A stretch of DNA of 64,000 nt from Clostridia bacterium (GTDB lineage Bacteria > Bacillota > Clostridia > TANB77 > CAG-508): the NCBI GenBank assembly GCA_017437145.1, contig JAFSBT010000003.1, positions 434,001 to 498,000 of the forward strand, in the 5' to 3' direction. Positions 56,523-64,000 of this stretch are shown one piece after another. Each line of letters opens with the position of its first letter. The stretch's first letter is position 1. A program made the position numbers and the translations under genes. The notes beneath the pieces were generated by a model. It made no database searches. It saw only the letters and a program-made list of their open reading frames with translations, and had not been told where the DNA came from.

Positions 56523-57044
56523 ATGAATACACCTAATAATAAAAGAAAAAAAGATTCACAAGAAAAAATTGAAAAGACTTTCTTGCAACTAATTCAAAAG
56601 AAAAATATAAATGAAATATCTGTATCTACAATTTGTGAAATCGCTAAATTGAATCGTTCTACTTTCTATGCTAATTACTTCGATGTTTATGATTTAGTAG
56701 AGAAAGTTAAACTTAGAATGGCTGATGAATTTGCTGAAATTATGTTTTCTTTTAACTCAAAACAAGATGCTAATGGTTATTTAAATATGTTCAAACAAAT
56801 TAAAGAAAATCAAATATTTTTCAAAACATATTTTAAATTAGAAGATATTTCTATTAGCCCTATCACACAACACAATACAGAAATGGCAGAGAAGTATTAT
56901 AATAATGAATATATTGATTATCATATAGAATTTTTTAGAGCAGGACTTAATGCAATAATAAAAAAATGGTTAAATACAGGTTGTAAAGAAAGTCCAGAAG
57001 AAATGTCAAATATTTTAATCACTGAATACAAAAATAAGAATTGA
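56523..57044 (+). CDS. TetR/AcrR-family regulator
   Basis: This 173-residue protein has the TetR N-terminal helix-turn-helix (KTFLQLIQKKNINEISVSTIC, then EIAKLNRSTFYANYFDVYDLVEKV, cited as LNRSTFYANYF) and a helical ligand-binding part. AAGGAG stands nine bases before the ATG. It is divergent from three small membrane-protein genes, with two matching palindromes in the shared promoter region, so it probably represses them and itself. Confidence 0.85.
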   Translation: MNTPNNKRKKDSQEKIEKTFLQLIQKKNINEISVSTICEIAKLNRSTFYANYFDVYDLVEKVKLRMADEFAEIMFSFNSKQDANGYLNMFKQIKENQIFFKTYFKLEDISISPITQHNTEMAEKYYNNEYIDYHIEFFRAGLNAIIKKWLNTGCKESPEEMSNILITEYKNKN

Positions 57045-57068
57045 TTTTTAAAGTCAATTCTTATTTTT
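57031..57068 (+). terminator. Terminator of the TetR-type gene
   Basis: AAAATAAGAATTGA and TCAATTCTTATTTT arms; the left arm includes the stop codon. Confidence 0.75.
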
Positions 57069-57091
57069 GTATCTGCTCGATAAATTACTTT

Positions 57092-57715
57092 TTATCTTTC
57101 TTCTCCATCAGGATTATGCTCTTTAATTGCATCCTGTTCTCTCATTTCAAACATATGAAAGAAATCTCCATGCCTATCTCTGATAACATCTATATTTTTT
57201 GCTCTTTCATATATATTCATTGCTACATCATAAGCACTTAAAACTTTATTATTAGAGTCTGTTATAATATCAACCTTAGAACTATCTATCGCCATTGGTA
57301 AATTTATATCAAATTCAGTTAATACTCCAACTTTTGCTTGTTTAAGTTGTTCTTCGCTAGGTTCTACTCTAAAATATACTTCATCTTTTAATTTCCTTGC
57401 CATTGCCTTACAAGCATCATCCTTACTAATTATATCCTCCGATTGAAAATCTTTAATTTCTTGAAAATATTTTTTGTATTCCTCAGGTATTTCTGATGCT
57501 TTAAGCCCAGAAAATTTAAGTATAAAAGAATTTATAATTCCTATAATACCTTTTCCACCTCTTGAGACAGAAACATTAGGTCTATCTCCTACCAATTCAC
57601 TTGCTGTTCCAACAGATGGTATTAATCCATTATTTAATATACTATTTACATTTGCTTTATTTGTAAAGTGAAAATAATCATTATTTATATCGCAATCATT
57701 AATATCTATAGTCAT
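57092..57715 (-). CDS. Hypothetical protein, possibly ADP-ribosyltransferase-like
   Basis: This 207-residue protein starts DYFHFTNKANVNSILNNGLIP after a short lead. The pattern YFHFT...SILNNGLIP recalls the NAD-binding start of ADP-ribosyltransferase-like proteins and DarT toxins (HFT...I...GL). No other part of that fold can be confirmed by eye. AAGGAGG precedes the ATG. It lies alone between the TetR gene and a sensor paralogue. A role in defence or toxin activity is only a suggestion. Confidence 0.45.
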   Translation of the reverse strand: MTIDINDCDINNDYFHFTNKANVNSILNNGLIPSVGTASELVGDRPNVSVSRGGKGIIGIINSFILKFSGLKASEIPEEYKKYFQEIKDFQSEDIISKDDACKAMARKLKDEVYFRVEPSEEQLKQAKVGVLTEFDINLPMAIDSSKVDIITDSNNKVLSAYDVAMNIYERAKNIDVIRDRHGDFFHMFEMREQDAIKEHNPDGEER

Positions 57716-57751
57716 ATTGACCTCCTTGATAACTTACTATTTATAATATTA

Positions 57752-57784
57752 TAAAAGCAGATAAATATCAACTATTTACCTGCT
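57752..57784 (-). terminator. Terminator behind the gene at 57797
   Basis: AGCAGGTAAATA and TATTTATCTGCT arms followed by TTTATAAT on the minus strand. Confidence 0.7.
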
Positions 57785-57796
57785 CAATATTTTTAT

Positions 57797-58435
57797 TTAT
57801 TCTTGAATTACGCAATCTGAAATATCAGGTTTTATAATATCTTCATCTTTTACAACATCAAAAATATAAGTACGATTTGTTATATATCCAATATCCATTT
57901 CTCTTACTATTATTCCTGTTTCTTTTTCTACCCAAATTTTATAATCTTTTGATAATTCTATTAAATAACATTCTTTATTATTACATTCTTCTGTTGTTAT
58001 TTTTGATGTAAATACTAATGGTATCTTGAATTTAATATCATCAAATTCACTCATTGTATTAATACCTGTTGCTCCAATTGCTATGTTTCCATTTAATAAT
58101 GCTATTTTATCTTCTCCCGATTCTATAATTCCTATCTTTTCATTATCCTTGTTATATACTGTCAGACTTCTGATTTCTGTTATATTATTACTATAGGTTT
58201 TGTGTGTACTTAAAAAATTTTCATCTTTATTGTATATTTTAGTTAATGTCACAGAATCGTTTGTTAAACCATATGTATCCACTATAAAGTTTGTTTTACC
58301 TACATAATTTTTAGATGCACTTATAAGGTTGGTTATAATTATATATTTTCTTAATGTAATTATGGCAAATACTACGATTAAAGCTAATACAACAAGTAAT
58401 ATTTTTTTCCATAGTTTCATTTTTTTCTTCTCCAT
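57797..58435 (-). CDS. Membrane-anchored sensor paralogue of the anti-sigma outer domain
   Basis: The 212-residue protein has an N-terminal membrane helix (ILLVVLALIVVFAIITLRKYI) and an outer domain that follows the same order as the C-terminal part of the anti-sigma factor at 51324: LRKYIIITN, NDSVTLTKIY, VEKETGIIVRE and DVVKDEDIIKPD. The cytoplasmic zinc-finger domain is missing. The ATG at 58435 follows AGGAGG. It may be a free-standing sensor or decoy acting with the sigma system. Confidence 0.7.
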   Translation of the reverse strand: MEKKKMKLWKKILLVVLALIVVFAIITLRKYIIITNLISASKNYVGKTNFIVDTYGLTNDSVTLTKIYNKDENFLSTHKTYSNNITEIRSLTVYNKDNEKIGIIESGEDKIALLNGNIAIGATGINTMSEFDDIKFKIPLVFTSKITTEECNNKECYLIELSKDYKIWVEKETGIIVREMDIGYITNRTYIFDVVKDEDIIKPDISDCVIQE

Positions 58436-58584
58436 ATAAATCCCTCCTCTTTCGTGCAACCAAGCTATCATGAGTCTTTTTAGACTTTTAGACCATTGGC
58501 TTTGCGTAGATAAACTTTCGTTTATTTTGCCTTTTTACAATATCTAACTAAATTATAACATTTTTTGCTATTTTTTTCAAATTT

Positions 58585-59469
58585 TTATCTTTTATTCGAT
58601 AAATCAAGTAATGACTCTTGTCCTGCATGAGTATAAATGCTAGTTGCATTTGAACTATGACCTAACTCAATTTTAAGCATTAAATCTGTATAACCCAGAT
58701 TATATGACTTAGTTGCAAAATCATGTCTTAATATATGTGGTTTTATTTTTTCTTCCTTCACCTTTTCGCAATAGCTATTTAAAATGTTGTTTACGCTTGT
58801 CCTTCCCATTCTTTTACCTGAATTTGCAGTTTTATTACTTACAAATAAATATTTATTCTGCCTACCTTTTAATAGCTTTTCTCTATCAACTAAATATTCT
58901 TCAATAGCATTTTTCATTTTATCATTCATTGTCACTTTTCTTATTTTACTACCTTTACCAATTACTTGTATTTTTCTCATTTGAAAATCTATATCTCTAT
59001 CTATTACAATTTCTAAAAGCTCAGAGCATCTAAATCCACCCTCATCATAAAGAACAAACATAGCATAATCTCTTGAACTATCTTTAGCAGCTCTTAACTT
59101 TATTTTATTTATTGTATTTGTTGGTAGCATATCAGCAGTAATATGTTCCCTTTGGATTTTAAAATAGTCTTTATTTCTTACTGCCTTTGAATCTTTCCTT
59201 TTTGTTTCTATTAAGAAGTCATCATAATTTGATATTGCTGCAATTTTTCTATTCATAGTTGTAAATTTATAATTCTTTTTATTTTTCATATAATTTATAT
59301 ACTCAGACAATTCAATATGATTAAAAGTTGTCACTTCCTCCCCATATTGATTTTCAAAAAATTCAATAAATTGTTTAACATCACTCAAATAATTTTTAAT
59401 AGTATTTTGCTCTTCATCTTTTTCAAAATTTTCTTTTAAATAATTTTCAAATTCATTTAATATATTCAT
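58585..59469 (-). CDS. Tyrosine recombinase/integrase
   Basis: This 294-residue recombinase shows an N-terminal SAM-like core-binding domain (NIKNYLSDVKQFIEFFENQ-type), then the catalytic residues: R in DEGGFRCSELLEI, H-x-x-R in PHILRHDFATKSY, H in ELGHSSN and the nucleophile Y in ATSIYTHAGQE. The ATG at 59469 follows AGAGGTG. It borders a cluster of small element-type genes reaching to trpS and is probably their integrase. Confidence 0.9.
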   Translation of the reverse strand: MNILNEFENYLKENFEKDEEQNTIKNYLSDVKQFIEFFENQYGEEVTTFNHIELSEYINYMKNKKNYKFTTMNRKIAAISNYDDFLIETKRKDSKAVRNKDYFKIQREHITADMLPTNTINKIKLRAAKDSSRDYAMFVLYDEGGFRCSELLEIVIDRDIDFQMRKIQVIGKGSKIRKVTMNDKMKNAIEEYLVDREKLLKGRQNKYLFVSNKTANSGKRMGRTSVNNILNSYCEKVKEEKIKPHILRHDFATKSYNLGYTDLMLKIELGHSSNATSIYTHAGQESLLDLSNKR

Positions 59470-59645
59470 ACTTTTCACCTCTGTTATTTATGTATTATTT
59501 TTATATATAGGATTTTGTTATTTATGTATTATTTTTTTACCTATATTAAAAAGATATAATCCTAAAATAATACATAAGTGTAATTATGTATTATTTTTAT
59601 AAAGACTAAAAATTACTCTATATTTTTATATAGAGAACAACTTTT

Positions 59646-59843
59646 TTATTCTTCACTAAAAAATGTTTCAGCAATTGTTTTGTTTAAAGCTGATGCAATT
59701 TTTTTCATAACATTTGTTGAAGGATTTTTTCTACTTCCTTTTTCCAAATGGCATAAATAACTAAAAGATACTGCTGCTTTATTAGCAATATCCTTTAAGG
59801 TATATCCTTGTTCTTTTCTGAACTTCCTTATATTATTACTCAT
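59646..59843 (-). CDS. XRE-family HTH regulator
   Basis: This 65-residue protein is almost only a helix-turn-helix: NIRKFRKEQGYTLKDIANKAAVSFSYLCHLEKG, cited as YTLKDIANKAAVSFSYL. AAGGAGG precedes the ATG. It lies just upstream of the tyrosine recombinase and is a likely control protein for it. Confidence 0.85.
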   Translation of the reverse strand: MSNNIRKFRKEQGYTLKDIANKAAVSFSYLCHLEKGSRKNPSTNVMKKIASALNKTIAETFFSEE

Positions 59844-59945
59844 ATTACATTACCTCCTTATATCCTGATTATATTAAGAAGGCTTTATAATACAAAGCTG
59901 AGAAAAAAATTCAAAGATTTCTCCTTGAATTTTATATATTTATAA

Positions 59946-60257
59946 TTAAGTAATTTCTTTTAGCATATCTAATTTTATCTTCTCTACTTTTTCAATATAT
60001 TTTTTAAAGACTTTACAAAAATCCTTTGTTTCAACTTTTAGATTTTTCTTTCTTTTTCTAAGTTTTATTTCATATTCATCTAAATTAACAGGTTTCTTTG
60101 TAAATCCAATTAATAAAGTAGCTATTGACATACTTTTTATAATATCTGTTGTATCATAGACCATGCATTCTTCATCATCTTTAAAATATCTTACAGCTTC
60201 AGTTATAAATTCTGTATAATCACTATCTAATATTAACCTCATAAGTATTTCTTCCAT
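59946..60257 (-). CDS. Hypothetical 103-residue protein
   Basis: The protein is acidic at the start (EEILMRLILDSDYTEFITEA) and basic at the end (KLRKRKKNLKVETKDFCKVFKK). It has no recognised family. The ATG at 60257 has AGAGGTG nine bases upstream. It lies in the small-gene cluster between two HTH regulators. Confidence 0.5.
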   Translation of the reverse strand: MEEILMRLILDSDYTEFITEAVRYFKDDEECMVYDTTDIIKSMSIATLLIGFTKKPVNLDEYEIKLRKRKKNLKVETKDFCKVFKKYIEKVEKIKLDMLKEIT

Positions 60258-60272
60258 AATAAACTTCACCTC

Positions 60273-60476
60273 TTATTCATCTCTTCGTTTTTTTATTTCT
60301 TCAGTAATTATATTAATGTATTCAGAATAGACATCTATAAATTTATCTATATCTTTTTCTATAAAATATTTACTACTATTCATATCATTAATATGTAAAT
60401 TATTTAATATTTCACATTCTCCAGCTTCTTTTGCTCTTAGTGCAGCAATTATTAAAAATTGCTGAATGATTTGCAT
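60273..60476 (-). CDS. Hypothetical protein, second part of a possibly frameshifted gene
   Basis: The frame reads MQIIQQFLIIAALRAKEAGEC at its start and continues into an acidic and helical end (YINIITEEIKKRRDE). There is no ribosome site before its ATG. It overlaps the preceding reading frame by 65 bases. The sequence looks like the continuation of the gene at 60412 after a frame change in TTAATATATG. It may be a separate gene, but that is less likely. Confidence 0.5.
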   Translation of the reverse strand: MQIIQQFLIIAALRAKEAGECEILNNLHINDMNSSKYFIEKDIDKFIDVYSEYINIITEEIKKRRDE

Positions 60477-60615
60477 ATATTAACTTTTTAGTGACATATC
60501 TAGTTTGTTTTCCAAATACCTCTTTTACTCTTTTAATCGTAAATTCTCTTAATTCCTTATATTTTATAGTGCCTAAAAATTCTTCTAACATTAGCTCATA
60601 TTTTTCTTTTTTCAT
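60412..60615 (-). CDS. Hypothetical protein, first part of a possibly frameshifted gene
   Basis: The first 45 residues (KEKYELMLEEFLGTIKYKEL ... KQTRYVTKKL) look like a normal protein; the rest (ANHSAIFNNCCTKSK) reads like an out-of-frame tail. AAAGGAGG gives a strong start. If an AT repeat near 60478 were one dinucleotide longer, it would continue directly into the frame at 60273. Confidence 0.5.
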   Translation of the reverse strand: MKKEKYELMLEEFLGTIKYKELREFTIKRVKEVFGKQTRYVTKKLIYANHSAIFNNCCTKSKRSWRM

Positions 60616-60733
60616 TTATATTTCGCCTCCTTTGGCTTTAGTATAAATAATGAAATATGCCTAATACAATTTGAGAAAAAATTTATTTCAAAAAATAAAG
60701 GATAAAAAGTTAAACTCTTTATCCTATTATTTC

Positions 60734-60892
60734 TTAAATTCGTAATTTTTCAATAATTATTTTTCCATCATCGAGAGATATTTTAATTGTTTCAGCATCT
60801 TTAATGTCTAATTCTCTCCTAATTTCAAGTGGCAATACCACTCTCCCCAACTCATCTATTTTTCTTAAAAAATAGTTGTTCTCTAAATTCAT
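60734..60892 (-). CDS. AbrB/SpoVT-type DNA-binding protein, 52 residues
   Basis: The protein shows the AbrB swapped-hairpin signature: NYFLRKIDELGRVVLPLEIR, then RELDIKDAETIKISLDDGKIII. The segment IDELGRVVLPxEIRR is typical of the SpoVT/AbrB family, which binds DNA as dimers or tetramers. AAGGAG lies before the ATG. It is too short to be a full SpoVT and resembles element-borne transition-state regulators or antitoxins. Confidence 0.85.
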   Translation of the reverse strand: MNLENNYFLRKIDELGRVVLPLEIRRELDIKDAETIKISLDDGKIIIEKLRI

Positions 60893-60919
60893 ATTATTTA
60901 CTCTCCTTGTTATTTTTAA

Positions 60920-61213
60920 CTATCTGTATATTTTTTTAATTAATTTACATTCCTCTTTTGTTATTCTGCCACATATACAAGCCATATTGCATAAACAATG
61001 CAGATTATAATAATTCTTCTCTATTTCTTTTTCTATTATCTCATCAATTAAATAATTTGGAATAAAAAAATTGAATTGTTCTCTTATTTTATCAGCTTTA
61101 GAATTCCAACTTTGTATTTTATCATTTAAAATCTTAATTTCTTCTTTTCTTTTGTCTATATCTTCTATCTTATTTTCAATATTTAATGTATAAATGCTGC
61201 TTCTTTTTATCAT
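60920..61213 (-). CDS. Hypothetical 97-residue protein
   Basis: The protein is helical and charged in the first half, then carries a cysteine cluster (LHCLCNMACICGRITKEEC) near the end, which could bind metal or form disulphides. I do not recognise it. AAAGGT stands before the ATG. It is upstream of the AbrB-like gene and divergent from an HTH gene. Confidence 0.5.
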   Translation of the reverse strand: MIKRSSIYTLNIENKIEDIDKRKEEIKILNDKIQSWNSKADKIREQFNFFIPNYLIDEIIEKEIEKNYYNLHCLCNMACICGRITKEECKLIKKIYR

Positions 61214-61331
61214 AATAATTATACCTTTTATCTTTCTTTTATGTTAATAGTCTGTACGCTATTATTTTACATCAGATTTCATATTAAAATCAATATGTAT
61301 AATAATAATTTTCAAAATATAGGAGTAAAAT

Positions 61332-61583
61332 ATGAAATTTAATAAATATAATGATAAAGATTTTAATATTATAGGTAAAAAATTAAAAGAGTACAGAGAA
61401 AAAGCTAATATCTCACAAAATACTTTAAGTAATAAATTGGCTTTACTTGGTATCACTTTATATCAAGTAGATATATTTAAAATTGAAAAAAATGAAAGAA
61501 CTGTAAGAGATTTTGAACTATGGGGTATCTGTACTGTTCTAAATATAAAAGCTGAAGAATTATTTAACCCAAAGGAAACTTAA
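61332..61583 (+). CDS. XRE-family HTH regulator
   Basis: This 83-residue protein has a helix-turn-helix: KKLKEYREKANISQNTLSNKL, cited as ANISQNTLSNKLALLGI, and ends NIKAEELFNPKET, as in Cro/CI-like repressors. AGGAG stands before the ATG. It reads away from the small-gene cluster and toward trpS. Divergence from the 60920 gene suggests it represses the cluster. Confidence 0.8.
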   Translation: MKFNKYNDKDFNIIGKKLKEYREKANISQNTLSNKLALLGITLYQVDIFKIEKNERTVRDFELWGICTVLNIKAEELFNPKET

Positions 61584-61612
61584 TTTTTTTACCTACAAAA
61601 TTTATTAAAAGT

Positions 61613-61650
61613 AAAATAAAAGTTCAAAGAACTTGAACTTTTATTTTTTA
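61613..61650. terminator. Bidirectional terminator between the HTH gene and trpS
   Basis: AATAAAAGTTCA and TGAACTTTTATT-type arms with a T-run; it lies between the convergent genes. Confidence 0.75.
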
Positions 61651-61653
61651 TTT

Positions 61654-63456
<1,803 letters not shown>

Positions 63457-63473
<17 letters not shown>

Positions 63474-64000
63474 CTTTTTTCCTCCTAGCTTTTACAATTA
63501 GATATTCACAATTTTGATTATACTCTCCTAAAGCTTCTTCTCTACTTGTATCTATACCTAAAATTTCTATTTTTTCAAAATTATCTTCTAACATTTTAAT
63601 AATATCTTGATATTCTACAATTTTATTTTTCCACTCTATATTACTTATTGTATTTATTAAATTCCCATTTTCATAAATTTTGAATTGTCTTAGTTGTTCT
63701 ATAATGTTTGTATCTTGATTATATTTTGTATTTGTCCAATACTCATATAAGTAATTTTTTTCATTTATGGATTTAGTTAAATATAATTCATCATCTTGCG
63801 TTATATTATGAAATGCTTTTTTTAAAATCAACTCCATTACTAATTCGCCATTTTCTTCAAGATTTCTAGCAATTGTTTCAATACATCTTTTTTGCTCATC
63901 TTGTGATAATAAGTAGTTAAATGTTGAAAAAGGAATTAATATAGATGAAACTCTTTTAGGATGAATATATGTAATCATATCATCATGAACTATTTCTATA
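63457..64000 (-). CDS. Class I SAM-dependent methyltransferase, C-terminal part
   Basis: The reading frame is open to the right edge of the window, so the start lies outside. The visible part shows ILIPFSTFNYLLSQDEQKRC, which corresponds to the post-II segment of small methyltransferases (PFSTFNYL, followed by a helix), and then NGELVMELI. The cofactor-binding loop lies upstream of the window. It overlaps the B3/B4-domain gene. The substrate cannot be told. Confidence 0.75.

Overview
The window is AT-rich DNA from a spore-forming member of the Clostridia. I cannot name a species; an uncultivated gut lineage is a guess. The support is Firmicutes-type gene order, low GC, and sporulation genes: a SigH fragment, spoVG, dpaA and a Spo0A-like regulator. 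Nearly every gene in the left two thirds lies on the minus strand.

Layout. Positions 1-42.5 kb are core chromosome: sigH (partial), ligA-ddh, a Smr protein, tRNA-Glu(CTC), recN, mrnC-rbgA, the rimP-nusA-ylxR-infB-rbfA-nrnA-truB operon, ychF, groES-groEL with a CIRCE-like operator, ppdK, spoVG, murC, uppP-dpaA, ppa, a PepV-like dipeptidase, pgsA, a probable 6S RNA, miaB-mutS, rpmE and a VanW lipoprotein. This backbone carries three families of short palindromic repeats, none of which I see to the right of 42 kb. At 43.2 kb a D-Ala-D-Ala carboxypeptidase gene breaks off just after its SxN motif, and an element with two large serine recombinases begins. From 43.2 to 61.6 kb the content is accessory: recombinases, two resolvase-like proteins without catalytic residues, tiny proteins, a Spo0A-like regulator, an ECF sigma/anti-sigma pair, an Mn2+-riboswitch-controlled mntP, a TetR-controlled membrane cluster, a tyrosine recombinase, an AbrB-like protein and small HTH regulators. 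From 61.6 kb to the end the content looks chromosomal again (trpS, a B3/B4-domain protein, a methyltransferase fragment).

Main observation. Four otherwise intact genes (uppP, dpaA twice, a large serine recombinase, and a small DUF6774-like gene) are each out of frame by exactly one extra base. At all five sites the extra base is a C inserted before a glycine codon, giving T-C-GGR, so the zero-frame codon at the break is CGG every time. Reading by eye, I found no in-frame CGG in any other coding region of the window, although CGA, CGC and CGT are used. The simplest biological reading is that CGG has no decoding tRNA in this organism and that ribosomes skip one base there (+1 frameshift), which makes such insertions tolerable. 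A context-specific sequencing artefact is the main rival explanation.
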